Positions 8,780 to 21,224 are shown, counted from the first letter of the stretch. The stretch is 64,000 bases of DNA from Morchella semilibera (GCA_009192285.1 CM018604.1:3764580-3828579); one strand, 5' to 3'. Numbers and translations: made by a program. Notes: generated from the sequence alone by a model not told the origin.

Positions 8780-11460
8780 GAACTGGGTACAGATACTAGA
8801 AACACTGCAGCGGTGGATGGTTCGCCTGTGGGGCCTGGTGGATGCTGGTGGGTGCTGATGGAGCGTTCTCTCGAGTCACTGGATGTGTTTTGTGTGCGCG
8901 AGAATAGTAGAATCTTGACCTCGCTGTCAATGCACATGCGGCTGCGGTATTGATGTTGAGGTCCAGGACAATAAAGGGTGTCTTGTGTGGAATGACTAGA
9001 GTATATAAGATGGTCAATGGCGAGTGGGGTCCTCCCTTCTGCCTTTGTTCCTTTCTTTCTTTTCTTTTGGTGGTCCGCTACGATTACAGGTGGATATGCA
9101 TACATGTACTCGGCCATCAGTGCACGTACAATTGTAGGTGGGATGCGGCTCTGCGGGTAGGGCTTGGTGCGGTTTGGCGGGGCGCTAAAGGAACTAAGGA
9201 CAAGTAAGCAGCAACAACACAACGCCTGTCATGTAGACGAAAGAGGAAGAAGAGACATAAATGTAGGCCACAGCACAGTAATCCTCCCCCACCCCCCGTA
9301 CTTTGCATTCTCGGTGATCTTGGCTAACAGCTAGCTATGGCAGAGATAAATCTATCAAGGTCGCAGTCATGACCTACACGAGACGGGTCGGGGCCTCCAT
9401 GGGCGGTTCGTCAGCACCGAGGGAAGATTTCAACTTGTGTTTGTTAAACGTCTTGCAGGGCTCTCAATGGTACGTACCAGTATGACCCCCATGCCATATC
9501 GTACCCACTGCTATATACTGCGGTGGTTATCGAACTGCATGATACTTTGAAGACTTTTATTATATTAACTATAATATATTATGAAGTATTAATCACTCAA
9601 TCAACTATAATATATCACTACTCTAAACGAGTAATGTCTTATGTTCCTTGAAGTGTTCCAGGGCAAAATCCAGTTTTTTCTTTTCTTCTCTTCCTGATTT
9701 ATGAACTGCATAAATCGAGGTTAGTAAAGGTAAATGAAGACCTATTTGGGCTCCAAGTCCCTACCATGATATTCATGCTATTATCGATACAGAAGATGGA
9801 TCTCAACTAGAATGGGGTTACCCCCCCCCCCCCTTCCTTGGTGTACTGTCTGTCCTTTGTGAGTTTGGTTCCCTCGTGTTGTTCCTTTAGGCTCCTTCCT
9901 TGTTTTGGTTTTTTTTTCTGCTTCTTCATGGGCTAATGCTGTTCTAGCAGCACTTGGACTAGGGGTATAAAGCGTATAAAGAACGATCATTGGGCCCCCT
10001 CCCCAGCGGGAGGAGGGCGGATGTCGCGGTCCCCGAACTGTGCCATCAAAATGAAATATCTCCGCCGATAACTGTGGGATGGCAGTCCTATGTTTGTCGG
10101 ACTAGACACCAGCTGCTGCTGTAGTCTTGTTATAGCCCTGGGGCTGAATTCGCACTCACACCCCCGCAAGAAGAGGTCTGTTAGACGGTTGACCCAATAA
10201 GGCCTAAAGCCTGCTCTAGTTGTGTGAGGGGCCATTATAGAGTGGACTGTGGAGGTTTGTTCGTCTTACCTCATTTTGGATATGGGCTGATTGTACAACC
10301 TGCAGCTAGACCTTATAATTGCGTACGAGATATTGCGGTGCTGGCTGGTATTATAGAGAACGATTACTGGGGCCCCCACTTTAGCGGAAGGAGCACCAAT
10401 ATATTTTATCCCATGCTCCAGCGTCATGCGTACATACAAACGCACACTCTACCCATACGCGGGAGCCCCGCAAGAGACGAACTGGGGAGGCGGTGTTGTC
10501 TTTTACGAAAGCCCACGCGGAAAGGGGAGGACTCGGCGGAACGTACGTCCTGGCTCGCCCACAACTGGTAGAGTGGTTATGGTGTTGGTATCTGGCTGTG
10601 GAAATAGAACAGCCTGTCGGTCGAGGGGACTGCGCGCGGGGGTATGGTGGTTGGAGGTGTACGCCTAGGGCTTTAGGTCATAGACTAAGAGGGCTTGCCT
10701 CCTCGCATCACCGAACACACAAGCTAGTGGGGACATCGGCATACTAACAGATCACCGCAACATTCTTCCACGCTCAAGGCCCCGAACCCTTCTCGATGTC
10801 GATAGGCGCACCATCGACACCCTCGCTCACCCCCCCCCCCCTCCTCTCCCTGCCACCTGGGAAACCTTCTAGCCTGTGGACGGGAGAGTATCAGGATGAC
10901 TCTGCATCACGCCATGTACGAGGAGGCTGCTATAGTCACAGGCCCACGCAAGAGGAGATGGGGTATGTGGGTGTCTGCTGCAATGCGGACTACATTGACC
11001 TTTTTATGCTGTTGCAGATGAGTCACTGAGGTTTAATCACTTCTTCATCGGTTTCAAGAGGAAGAGCAATGTCACGCCAACCCCGAGGTTTCTCCTATTT
11101 CTCAGCATAATTATGAACCTTCAATGGATGACAACTACCTACATCGAACCCTTCTAGGCCGATACTCTGAGCTCCTTATTACAATCTCGCACAAAATGGG
11201 CGGAGTCTATCGACAACGGGCGCTCAAACTTAAACCACTGAACGGACATATTCGGTCAAAGAAAGTCTGATATATTATAGTGCATTCAATTATAACAAAG
11301 GGCAAGAGGGGTAGCCCATGCCTACTACTCAATACAAAAGGAATAAGAAAATGACCCCGCATCTATCATTCATTACCTTCCAATCCGGGACCAGCTCGAT
11401 GATCAGACACACACGACGCACCATTCTCCCTCCCGTCATTCATTACTCCCACCTCTCAAC
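8780..11460. other. gene-poor stretch
   Basis: No gene supported with confidence. A TATA-like word (TATATAAG) stands near 9001 on the plus strand, but no convincing coding frame follows. A 13-base poly-C run (9821-9833) and a 12-base poly-C run (10830-10841) lie here. TACATGTA occurs at 9101-9108 and, within the family-B copy's flank, at 8641-8648. Confidence 0.5.
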
Positions 11461-11467
11461 GGGCGTC

Positions 11468-11812
11468 TTATAAGCTGTCTTCGGCATTTATATTATCCCC
11501 ATACAGCTCATTTGCCTTCTCCCGCATCTCCTTCGCCAACGCAGCGATGTCGGCCGTGGTCGTGCTTGTGGCAAATCGCCTGTCCTCCATGACCCTACTA
11601 ACAGCCTTGTCTAGGGTGTTCAGTTTCCTGCCAAGAGCGCCCGTCCGGAGCAGTGTCATGAGACCTGTTGGGTCACTGTCGGTTTCGGAATTGTCCAGCA
11701 GGTTCGCAGTGGAGTAGAGCAGGCTGATGCAGGTATTGGTTTGGACGCCCTGTGTGGGGATGGTTTTGTACCTAGAGTCGAGAGCTGCGGTTTTGAGGCG
11801 GAAAGTAGACAT
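11468..11812 (-). CDS. orphan helical protein, 114 aa, TATA-driven
   Basis: Not recognised. The ATG at the complement of 11810-11812 opens MSTFRLKTAALDSRY. It is the first ATG after a TATA box (minus strand GATATATAAC, 11910-11918) and a C/A-rich leader of roughly 70-100 bases. The product ends in an acidic tail. The C-terminal half, from about residue 65 to 105, predicts as one long helix (LNTLDKAVSRVME, ALAKEMREKANELY). No cysteine framework, membrane segment or signal peptide. It is single-exon. The layout (TATA, short leader, intronless, about 100 codons) is shared with the genes at 16.1, 19.2 and 51.6 kb. Confidence 0.65.
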   Translation of the reverse strand: MSTFRLKTAALDSRYKTIPTQGVQTNTCISLLYSTANLLDNSETDSDPTGLMTLLRTGALGRKLNTLDKAVSRVMEDRRFATSTTTADIAALAKEMREKANELYGDNINAEDSL

Positions 11813-11909
11813 CTTGAGGCTTTAGTGGAGAGTTGGTGGTGGAATAATGGGTTGTGTTGTTGGAGGTTGGGTGTTGGTTGGCAGAAGAGGTGTGTATCAA
11901 AGACCGTCG

Positions 11910-11918
11910 TTATATATC
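11910..11918 (-). promoter_or_regulatory. TATA box of the 114-aa orphan gene
   Basis: Minus strand reads GATATATAA, about 98 bases upstream of the chosen ATG. Confidence 0.6.
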
Positions 11919-12029
11919 CCCGCATGGAAGGATTTCGCTCCCATCCAGGCCTTATGGTGGCTAGAAATGGGTCTTTCGATATATGTATATTGAATATCAT
12001 ATGGCTGACACCGACTTCGTCATTCTAGG

Positions 12030-14820
12030 CAAATGGAGGGTCCTGGGATACAATACCGAAGAGACCTTGTTCCCTATTTGAATGCGCATGCTACTGACCG
12101 TCAATTTAGGAGATGCACGATAATGCCGGTCACATATCTCGGAGCTGAACGTATGATTGGCGATATCTTATTGCCTCAGATAGAACTAATCACCGGCTGT
12201 CACTCGGCAGGTCGCAGGCCGTGTCTCATCGACAGTTAGATCACGACGATATAAAGTGGCGCACAATTGCATCAAACAGCTTTCAGTTCGAAAGTGAGTC
12301 TCCCGTATCCGCTTACATGATACATTTAGGGACAAGGCTACCTGACATAATGTGTTGTGACGGGGCTATGGATATACTCCCTCTGTGATTCCTGGGAGAG
12401 AACATCGACTAACGACGCTCATATGAGTTCAACACATACGGAATTATTACGGACGCAGTACCTCACAACTTTGCTTCCTAGCACTCACCGCTTTAGAGAG
12501 GAAGATGACACTCTGACTTCACTTGATGAGCCGGGCACTAAGAGAGGCTGGCGATGCCGTGATCCCACCGCCGCTTGGGGCTTTTTGACCCCCGCTGAGG
12601 CGGAAGTGCTAGTCTAGGGTAATAGGGCCTCTGATTGCCCACCCCCCTCCCCCCACCCGGCCCTGGTCGGCTAACAGCCATGAAGCACCCCGTGTAATGT
12701 TGGGTGGTCTGTACTTTCTAGCGCTCCGTGCGCCTCGCCATACTCTCCCCCCCCCCCACATTCTAGAGTCTTGGACTTAATATAATAACTTTGTTTGGAC
12801 TAAACTAACAAAAGCATATTTTAGGTTATCGCATCATGAAACTGTCAACATGCGGACAGATGCCCATGGGGAAAGGGGCGACTTTGTTCGCGTAATATGT
12901 TGCCCTCGATTGATAGGGCCTGATCACTATTACACTCCCTGGCACTGTCGCGTTACACCGCAGATTTACAAGGCAGAATTGAACGTACCCGCAGTTCGTC
13001 CTACATACCCCTTACCTTGACACGATATTAGATATGGGCACTCTCCTCCTCGAATGCATGCTCCCACCTTGTACAACAGGCGTGTCACTCCGAGGGTTAT
13101 ATTTAGCAAATACCAACCCGGGATAAATGTGGGGTAGAGGAATTCTTTTTTTCGTGATGCAAGGGGTGCGTAAAGGGTTATGATTGCCAAAATTGGTATA
13201 CTCTACGCGTCCGCGTTATCATCATATTACCAACGATATGGAATGCTTGGATTCGATATTACCTGCAGCTCCAATATTATCTCCTCTTCCATGGTCGATA
13301 CACCGCTGCCAGTGCGTGACGCTTACCATCGGAAAGTCTGAATGGTTGTCTATATGTTCCTATCCGCAAATATTGTTAAAGTTATCATCAGTCTTACTTA
13401 AATTGATGTAGTCACTAGAAAATTTGCAAAGTATGGTATCAGTAGCATATACACAATAGAGGAGCGTGTAATGACGCCACATCAGGCAGTTGTGAGCTGT
13501 TAGATGAGAGAAGGTGTTTGAAGTTTCTTTGCCTGATCTCAGGTACGGAAATAGATACGGAAAACGCACTCCGCCAAGAGAAGCAGGAATCGTCGAAGGT
13601 GGTAGCTACTTTATATCTTGAGACTCATAGGGCGAGATGTATTGATGAATCAATCTTTTCTAGTGGTACATATCAATATAGAAACTATACTTTTTGCGAG
13701 GGACCCGTTTATAGACAAGAGGAAATGATATTACAATGGTGGCGGTGGCCAATAAGCAAGCAGATCTGTCATTAGTAGCAAGAATGCCAACTGGCTAGCG
13801 TGTCGAATACCGATATAATCAATAGACTGATTAAAATAATAATAGAACGGTGAGAATTACGTCATAGACTGTCACTCGACTGGCTGATCATGCCTCATCA
13901 CTCGACGGCCCCGAATATCCAGTTAAATAAAGCATTCTCTTTGCCTACAGGGCATGCCGTCTCCCATGACCTTTAAGCATAATCCTATTAGAATCTGGGA
14001 TATAGCGTGCATTGGGTTTTAATATTACATTCTCTGCTTTAGGGTAGACACTGCCTATATGTTCAAGAGAGTGCTGATATAGACTTTCAAAACATGCGTG
14101 TTCTTTCTATAGCCATCCGAATGCAATTAATATCGGTCATATAATTCTAACATTATTTCCCCCACGCCGGGTAGTGCCCAACCGCAGATCGAGACATGTG
14201 ATGCCCTTTATATTTCCCTAGATTATAGACCTGTGTCGGAAGAGAATTATGATTGAGTCTTACACCCTTGGCACGTTGACCGATGGATAGTACAAGGTCG
14301 GCTGGGGCTAGGGGTTTCTATTAATTTCACAAGTGCAAGACCCGAGATAACCTAGTATAGGGCATACCGGTGTAAGTAAGCATAGGGTGTTCGAGTTCTG
14401 CAAACGCTACTAAAACCATGGATATTGTCTCAACCCACATAAGCACCGTAAGAGGCCGTTCTCTCATGTTTTCAAGCATCGGTATTCTGTATGAAAATAA
14501 CCTTTGTCATTTAAAAATAGTAGGTATTTTCAAGCATGGTTTAATTGTCGAAGGGTACCAATGATACCCTCGTGCAGCCGCCCGCTATCATATGACCCCA
14601 AAATAGAAGCTTCGCCAACCTCGAGCGTGTGCTTAGAATGAGCTGTATTGCCGAATAATTGAATGGACCCTATAGTAAGTAGCCATTATCACATAAAAGC
14701 AATCGAAGGCGTCAACCTGGTCACTCACGTCTCCAATCAGGCACGCTAGACACTCATATTATATTCCCTGCTATAGGTCTGGTCGCTCCCCGAAACAAAA
14801 ATACTCTGTCGGTATATCCA
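12030..14820. other. long gene-free spacer
   Basis: About 2.8 kb with no supported gene. The open frames are short and begin at non-ATG codons or lack promoter signs. One weak exception is a 68-codon ATG frame at 12033-12239, divergent from the 11.8 kb gene, which I do not call. An 11-base poly-C run lies at 12747-12757. Confidence 0.5.
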
Positions 14821-14827
14821 AGCCACC

Positions 14828-15187
14828 ATGTCCGACGCTACGCCTAGCAACAAGACAAAGGCTGAGAGCCTCCTGTCCACATATCGGGACCTGTCGCTCC
14901 CTGTTGACGCTGAGTTGTCCGAGATAGTTGTTAGTGCTATCCAGCGTATTATCGAGCTTGGGAGCGCGCTAGACAACTATCCGCCGCATTGGACGACGGA
15001 GAATGATGGGTATTTCGGGAGGAGGGACCAGCTTATGACGGCCTTTCGGGAATGCCAGGCTTGTAATAGAAAGCTTATCAAGGAGCGGAATCGTATTGAA
15101 CATCCGATTTTGGAGACGATATTGGAGCTGGGCGGGGAGTACTGCTGTGAGACGCTGGAGAGGCTGGGGTTTGGTATGCGGGCTTAG
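14828..15187 (+). CDS. orphan helical protein, 119 aa
   Basis: Not recognised. The ATG follows CCAAGCCACC and opens MSDATPSNKTKAESLL. The short Ser/Thr/Lys-rich N-terminus leads into predicted helices, with the words YRDLSLPVDAEL, VVSAIQRIIELGSAL and QLMTAFRECQACNRKLI. Four cysteines (CQAC and CC) occur in the C-terminal half but do not form a known zinc pattern. It is single-exon. A TATA-like ATATTATATT stands about 70 bases upstream. The 3' flank is A+T-rich and gene-free until the 16.1 kb gene on the same strand. Confidence 0.65.
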   Translation: MSDATPSNKTKAESLLSTYRDLSLPVDAELSEIVVSAIQRIIELGSALDNYPPHWTTENDGYFGRRDQLMTAFRECQACNRKLIKERNRIEHPILETILELGGEYCCETLERLGFGMRA

Positions 15188-16057
15188 TTTGGCGTCAGCG
15201 TGGTCAGGACGTAGGGCGTAGATGTACGGCAGATGTATGGAAACGGCTAAAATAGTAAAGACAATTCCGGGGTGTATAACACCCCACAATTTAAACAATA
15301 AGCCTGAAACAATACAAGTAAATGAAGATTGGATGAGTAGACTACATCAGGTTCGGCCATAATATAGTATCCATAAAAAGAGTCCTGTTCGGGTCTCTTC
15401 AGTGCAAACTTGGTCTTCGATGATATAGAATTTAATGTTGCATGTATCCGACCCCACATGCTGCGGTCAATGATACCGCTACGTACGGAGGCCTAGAATG
15501 TCTGATAGCGAAGGCCGCATATCATAGAATGATTATATGGGCCCTAATATATCGCATCAATACGCAAAGTTCAGGGAGTATGGTTGTTGGAGGTTGCCAT
15601 AGCTAGCTGTAAGTCTACACTCTACCATCAATGAGTTAAACAAAAAAGTAGTTCTATGGATTTCAAATACCGAGTGATAATACATGCCCCCCTTACCCGG
15701 TGTAGAGCTCTATTTCTCCCCGTTGAGTCATATTTATATAATCATAGGGGGTAGAAAACCTGTCGGCAAATGGAAACACGTCATGACAAAATCCGGGCAG
15801 CCGCAATATACTTCCCCATCACTAGCACTATTCTAGCGCAGGCACACGATCTCTGCCAACCTGGGCTGCGGAGTGACCAGCTCTCTTGAAATTGAGCCCT
15901 GGAATCAACGCTCGTAGAATCTTGATAGGTAAACGGCGTATTATATACAAAGTTGAGGTACTGTTAAGCCACTCGTGGGTGCCCTTTCCCTCAAAAGATT
16001 TGCTCACTCCTCGATACTGAAAACCAGCTTCAACGTTATACGTAGGTACAACCTTGC

Positions 16058-16067
16058 TATATATAAA
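16058..16067 (+). promoter_or_regulatory. TATA box of the 103-aa orphan gene
   Basis: TATATATAAA, about 57-66 bases upstream of the ATG at 16124. It is one of the clearest core promoters in the window. Confidence 0.7.
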
Positions 16068-16123
16068 CCCACATACAACTGCCCCAGACAAGACCGCTAG
16101 AACTCTACTCTTAGGGAGAAAAG

Positions 16124-16435
16124 ATGACACCAGCCGACGAAGCTACGATGAGCTTCTACGTCCAGAGCCTCGAGGCCAAAATCGCCAAACACAATGCCCC
16201 CGGTAGTACTGGCTTCTCGATTTCACAACGCGAGGCTACTAGAAAGATGATCAAAGAGGCAGATGCATACTTAGAGTCTATTGGACAAAGCGACTATCCC
16301 GGCTACGAGGCCGCGGTGCAGAGCCTATTTAGGCTTTTCCAGCTTTACCCAGATCGCTTTGTTCGTCGAAGTGGTTACCAAATAGGAACCGGAGAGTTTG
16401 ATTATCCCACGTTTACTAGAGGAACCATGTCCTAG
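16124..16435 (+). CDS. orphan protein, 103 aa, TATA-driven
   Basis: Not recognised. The ATG (after GGGAGAAAAG) opens MTPADEATMSFYVQSLEAKI and is the first ATG after the TATA box. About residues 8-60 predict as two helices with an intervening Gly/Ser loop, including ATRKMIKEADAYLESIGQ and AAVQSLFRLFQLYP. The C-terminus is aromatic and loop-like. No signal peptide or cysteine. It is single-exon. It follows the 14.8 kb orphan on the same strand, but the 0.9-kb gap and separate promoters argue for independent transcription. Confidence 0.65.
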   Translation: MTPADEATMSFYVQSLEAKIAKHNAPGSTGFSISQREATRKMIKEADAYLESIGQSDYPGYEAAVQSLFRLFQLYPDRFVRRSGYQIGTGEFDYPTFTRGTMS

Positions 16436-16439
16436 GAGC

Positions 16440-17410
16440 CCGACTTTCACAAGCATGGTGCGAGAGGGGGGTTGTTAAAAGCTTTAGCATTTGCAGAGTT
16501 GGAGAAGTTGATTTTCTTTGTTGGGCATTTCGGTTGTGGTTGGCACGAGTGGATTACTTACGTGTAGCTAGGCATTCATGAACTTTTCTTTTCCCGCTCT
16601 TTCCCCTCTATCTTCACACTGGTCGTTCGTATCATGAGCTGAATAATAAAGACACACATGCAAAGTATCTAAACAAAGTCCACTATTTATTTCCTGTTTG
16701 AAACGTATATATAGTAGCCAATCTCGGGAGCCGTGTCACTCGCTGGCCTAAAGGGTGTACAGGGAGCCTCGGTAGCTACGTAGCATCTATAGAATTCAAT
16801 TCCATAGCCTAGATGTTTTATATGCCGACTATATAGTTAGGACCCACAGTCACGGAGTGCGTATAGAGCGTTGATGTGAGAATGGCTCTCTCGATTATAT
16901 TTTGATTTGACCTTTTACATACGTACTCCATCCCGAAAAGCTCTCGATGGGGCTTGGGGGCAGTGTGGAGTTGGCTTGAAGGATTTTGGGCAGTGCAAGT
17001 ATGGGAACCACAGAGTAAACTGTATAAATTGTAAAATTATTCCCCTATCTCAACGGGCGTAAGTATATAGATTTAAATTGCGAAGAGCACAACCTAGACC
17101 CCAATTGACACGGGGATAAGAAGATAGGTTAAATGGTGTAGGGGCAAAAAACACCTAACTACATGTAAATATACCCCTGCCTATTTTCCCCGAACCAGAG
17201 AGAGAAAACAATGAAAATGCGGTCTGAGAATCGAGTAATGTGAAGAGGTGGGGCAAGAAGAATAAACCTAAACGCGCCGAAAGGAGGAGACAAATGAAAA
17301 CTACGATACGCCATAATATAACGCAAGAAAACAATGACCAAGAAATCCCACGCCCAGGAACAGCAAGAGGTAAATCGCAGAAGGATATGTAAAGTTGTAT
17401 GCCCCGCATA
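16440..17410. other. gene-free spacer
   Basis: No supported gene. TACATGTA occurs at 17160-17167. Confidence 0.5.
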
Positions 17411-17417
17411 CCAGGCG

Positions 17418-17804
17418 CTAGATGAAGTTCGGGTCGTTATGAGTCGTGATAGCACCAACTCGGCACCCGGAATACCACTCCTCAAAGTAATCTTCCAGAT
17501 CCTTCATGGTCATGTCACTCCCGGAGGTGGCCCCATTCTCCGTAAAAAACGGGTACTGCTCAGCATTCCAATGGGTGATGAGATCAATAAGATAAAACCT
17601 TGCTTCTCGCATGGTGCGCTTCACATTGTCGTGTTCACCTGGGAAGATTGGGAACTGGCGGTTGGGAGTTACCACCCCTCTCTCTTCCAGCGAGCGTATA
17701 ATTCCTGAGCATCTGCCTATGAGGCCTTCGTTGATCCTTCCGCGTTCAGTGACTCTTGGGATCAAGAAGGGCGAAGACCGTATATAACCCGATCTGTTTG
17801 ACAT
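17418..17804 (-). CDS. orphan protein, 128 aa
   Basis: Not recognised. The ATG is the complement of 17802-17804. The preceding minus-strand leader is A/C-rich, as in the other small genes. The N-terminal third is basic and loop-like. The middle predicts as helices (NVKRTMREARFYLIDLITHW), followed by a Gly/Ser linker and an acidic helix (MKDLEDYFEEWY). No cysteine framework or signal peptide. It is single-exon. A longer minus-strand frame overlapping the 5' part (17746-18222) starts without promoter signs and looks spurious. No clear TATA box is seen. Confidence 0.55.
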   Translation of the reverse strand: MSNRSGYIRSSPFLIPRVTERGRINEGLIGRCSGIIRSLEERGVVTPNRQFPIFPGEHDNVKRTMREARFYLIDLITHWNAEQYPFFTENGATSGSDMTMKDLEDYFEEWYSGCRVGAITTHNDPNFI

Positions 17805-17809
17805 TTTGT

Positions 17810-19075
17810 TTTTGCTGCGGTTTTGCTTCTTTAGCTGTTCGATGTAAGTGTTTGGTTGCTGGGAACTTGTTGCGGCGAGTTTTGATACGTGCGCTTAGAG
17901 CAAGTACTATCAAGGGGTGATGAGGATTTAATTCTGGAGAGGGGGAATTACTCTCATTTATTGAGCGGGGAAGGGCACGACCTATCAAATTCATTATCAT
18001 GGGACCAGGGAAACGTGACAAGTCCGGGAAACGAATCAGCTGTGTTTGAACCCGACAACAGCCAGTGTCACTGAACATACTTCCACAGCAGCTACATGTG
18101 GGTATTGGGTCTGTACACCAATTGCTGATAAGAAACCTTATATCAGGCTCTTCCTGTTGGGCGAAGGATATCGTGAGACGATCCACAAGGTTTAGTACGA
18201 GGTGCCACCATGATGAATTCATCGTGGTGGAGTATTTCTTGGGTAAGGCTTTTTCTAAATCTCCCCGCTTCCCACACAGATCTAACCAACAACTCCGCTT
18301 TCAATTGGGCCTAATCCACGTGTGAGTATCAGTTTCCTTCTACCCTGATACTTCTGATATTTTGTATATGATTGCCTTCTCAAAAACCCGGCCAACGTTA
18401 GACTATGAAAGTTGTTGAAGTGGAGGACAGCAAGAATGCAACTTCTAATATTCACTGGTGGTGGGAAGAATGGTTTAGAGCAACGACATGGAATATCACT
18501 CGACCGTGCCTGCATTGTTCATCACTCGTAATTCCGAGACGGGGAACCATAGCAGTAGCATTAACGTAGGATGTTAAGTCACACCAGCTATAAAAGAATA
18601 TCGTTATGAGATTTAATAGTAGTGGTTTTGCATTTCACTGTATGGCGACGGGTTGGTATAAAATCCAAAACATACTCCCTCCAATAATTATTGGGCGATA
18701 TGCAGGAAAGATATCTCTTAAAATGATAGAGAGAACTCGGTACTGTTGGATACAGTACCACCGTGGGGGCCCTCCAAGCGCGCCAATGACCTGCCCTTAA
18801 GTAAATATTTGGAAAAATATCGGCTCCCATAGTAGAGAAGGGAAGGGAATGTGCATCGGAGCATAGAATAATAAGGTTAAACCTAGTGTCACTGATCATG
18901 ATACAGCATTACCACGTGATTGGGTGTTTTTCATATGATTGGTTCAGCAGTTAATAGCAGGGATAGCTGAGCAAATTATAGGGGGAGGCAGGGTAGTGTA
19001 TTATATGAAGAGTAGGTTGGGAGACCTGTGGACGGCTGTACTCGGTATCTCGTGGCACGTTGCGGTAATCCTAAG
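17810..19075. other. gene-free spacer
   Basis: No supported gene between the divergent starts of the 17.8 and 19.2 kb genes. Confidence 0.45.
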
Positions 19076-19082
19076 AGGACGG

Positions 19083-19090
19083 TATATAAG
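19083..19090 (+). promoter_or_regulatory. TATA box of the 77-aa orphan gene
   Basis: TATATAAG, 134 bases before the ATG at 19217. The leader between them has no other ATG. Confidence 0.6.
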
Positions 19091-19216
19091 TATAGCTATT
19101 TCCCTACAGCTATTGGTTCCCAACTCTCCCACCATCTAACCAGCCACCCGAAACAACGATCTACGGTTCGACCCCCACCTCATCAAACAATATCTCCCAC
19201 CATCCACATTTACGCT

Positions 19217-19450
19217 ATGAGTAATATGAACATCAATATCGAAAAGTTTTATGCCGACTTCAAGGAAGTCATCGACGAATATGAGGAGGCCGTGAATAAG
19301 CTGAAGCTCCCGCACGGGGTAAAGGAGGTGGAGGCTGCAAAAAGGTGCCAGACGGCAGCCGGCGTCTTTGTCGTTACTATGGGGAAGCTTCCCGCGGACG
19401 AGGGGCACGATCTTAACCCCTCTTGGAGAAGACGCTGGAGTTGGGAGTAG
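19217..19450 (+). CDS. small acidic helical orphan protein, 77 aa
   Basis: Not recognised. The frame is open further upstream, but the first ATG after the TATA box at 19083 and a C-rich leader is at 19217, opening MSNMNINIEKFYADFKEV. About residues 8-40 form one acidic amphipathic helix (FKEVIDEYEEAVNKLKL). The C-terminus ends in a short Trp/Arg cluster. No intron, signal peptide or zinc motif. It is the shortest of the TATA-driven class, so it could also be the first exon of a longer gene. I see no good donor site with a continuing frame. Confidence 0.5.
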   Translation: MSNMNINIEKFYADFKEVIDEYEEAVNKLKLPHGVKEVEAAKRCQTAAGVFVVTMGKLPADEGHDLNPSWRRRWSWE

Positions 19451-19454
19451 CTAT

Positions 19455-20630
19455 CACAAGGTATACCTAAGGAATATTTGAACAAGAGATATGGCACGAA
19501 CGGCAGGGGTGGGGGTTTACGTCTTTTTTATTTCATTTCTCACTATGTTTTACTTTCTCAAGAGCTTCTAATATCAGTCTCTGCTTTGGATTCCATCAAT
19601 TGGCTTTTTAGGATCTCTTTCTTTTTGTTCAGAAGTCGATAGTATTGCGCCAGGGATTTACCCTGGTGAACAATAAACAAATTCCCCAAAACCTCGAGTA
19701 CTGTGATAGAGCTTACCCGTATTAGCGGGCACTTAACCCATACAATACCAGAATGCTATTGGAAAGCGTTAGAGGCCTGACTTAACAACATACCGCCATT
19801 TAAGTATTTGATTGAGCGGTTGGCAATTTATGTAAGGAAAGTGTTTTATAATCATGAGAAAGGTAGGTTTCTAAGGAGTAACGGCCAAGTTTAATAATCA
19901 ATTAAGACCACCCAACCCAACGTTTGGTTCGAGACAAAGGTTGTCTCCACATACGAAAATGCGTTATGTAAATCTCAGCAACCAATAATCCCATCTATCT
20001 CCAGTGCTTAGATTAATAAACTTATTTAAGAGGTGAGAGGTTCTATTATAATATCCCTGATATGTCCGCCCTTATCTATATACATACGATGTTATCGCAT
20101 GCTGGAGGGTATTTCTATGGAATTTAAGATTTATCTCCCGTGTTGACAGGTAGGTTAGCGGAGAGATTCGAAGATAGTCATAAGGGTTGGCCGCGCTCTA
20201 GCTTTATTTACTACCCAAGAGACATGCAAAGAACGGGGATATCATGTGCGGGTGGAGTATAATGCTGTGCGACGCTTGAGTCCACTGCCTGAGCGGCCAA
20301 TGTCAATAGGCAAACACTCTGGGTGGGGTATGTGCAAATAGGTTGCCAATACATATATCCTCCCTAACAGGGTTCTGGAATTATTCAATACTACACTCTG
20401 AGCGGCTTGCGGATAGAAAGTAACTTTAGATAAAAGTGAATAAAGGCTGGAAATATTGTTATAACCATATATTTATTCTATTAAGATGTTGTCTTCCCGG
20501 TCCCAAGAAGTTTCTACTAATGTCATATATACACGGTGATATGATAACAGGAAATACTAGCTATAGTAGCTGCGATCGAGTAACCGTATTGAAATCTTTT
20601 AACCTACGCACAGGAATAGGATTTGAGGTC
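19455..20630. other. gene-free spacer
   Basis: A+T-rich sequence without a supported gene. Confidence 0.45.
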
Positions 20631-20660
20631 GCTGAGGATATATATAGAAGGTCTGCGCAC

Positions 20661-20668
20661 TATAAAGG
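20661..20668 (+). promoter_or_regulatory. TATA box of the first paralog
   Basis: TATAAAGG about 100 bases upstream of the ATG at 20767. A second AT-rich candidate (ATATATATAG) lies some 25 bases before it. Confidence 0.55.
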
Positions 20669-20766
20669 AGGTAGAAACTGCACCGATCTTTCAAGCAGCT
20701 TCATATTCAAGATCCGATTACACATTATCGAATAGTCCGACTTCCCAAGAACAGTAATCCACAATC

Positions 20767-21222
20767 ATGTCCTACTGCTACGACTTTAACATGGAACGGT
20801 GCGATGCAGACAGGGCATTAGCATCTCTCACCCAGGCGAATCGTTTAGTCTGCCTGTCCATGTCGGAAGTCCAAAGTCACAGCGACCTGAAGGCACACAA
20901 CTATGCTATAATCGATGCCTGTTACAAGATCACTATAGCTCTTAGCCAAAATCTCGAAGATTATAGTAAATGCTCGGAAAGCAACTTTTATGAAAAATCA
21001 TTCCGTGAGGAGGTTCGTAAGTTTATTAGACTATATTCTGAGTCACTCAACAGAACAACCCTTCTTCTAGAACTTTATGGCCGTTATAGGTCCCGAATCT
21101 CGAGTACACATGCTGGTATAATCCGTGGTTATATCAACGACATTAAGGAACATCAGATTAAGGACAGTGAATTTGTTGACGAGTGTCAGGAGATCCTCGA
21201 TTCATACACGGAGGAAATATAG
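20767..21222 (+). CDS. orphan helical protein, 151 aa, tandem paralog A
   Basis: Not recognised as a known family, but clearly homologous to the gene at 22346. The shared words, in order, are CDA-x2-AL near residue 12, VQSHSD-x-KA-x-NY near 35, NLEDYS near 61, EVR-x-FIR near 81, LY-x2-YR near 101, and CQ-x-ILD-x-Y at the C-terminus. By eye about 35-40 percent of positions are identical over the full length, with almost no gaps. The ATG is preceded by AATCCACAATC and a TATA box. It is mostly predicted helix and acidic, with no signal peptide. The function is unknown; full-length conservation between copies argues that the protein is, or recently was, selected. Confidence 0.75.
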   Translation: MSYCYDFNMERCDADRALASLTQANRLVCLSMSEVQSHSDLKAHNYAIIDACYKITIALSQNLEDYSKCSESNFYEKSFREEVRKFIRLYSESLNRTTLLLELYGRYRSRISSTHAGIIRGYINDIKEHQIKDSEFVDECQEILDSYTEEI

Positions 21223-21224
21223 GG

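Noticed and set aside
8593-9222. 209-codon minus-strand frame
   Set aside because: It starts at TTG, runs through the TTTGG simple repeat into a retroposon fragment, and has no promoter layout.
17746-18222. 158-codon minus-strand frame
   Set aside because: It overlaps the better-supported 128-aa gene in another frame and lacks promoter and composition support.
19160-19180. Box-B-like GGTTCGACCCC as a tRNA
   Set aside because: No box A or tRNA fold around it. It lies in the leader of the 77-aa gene.
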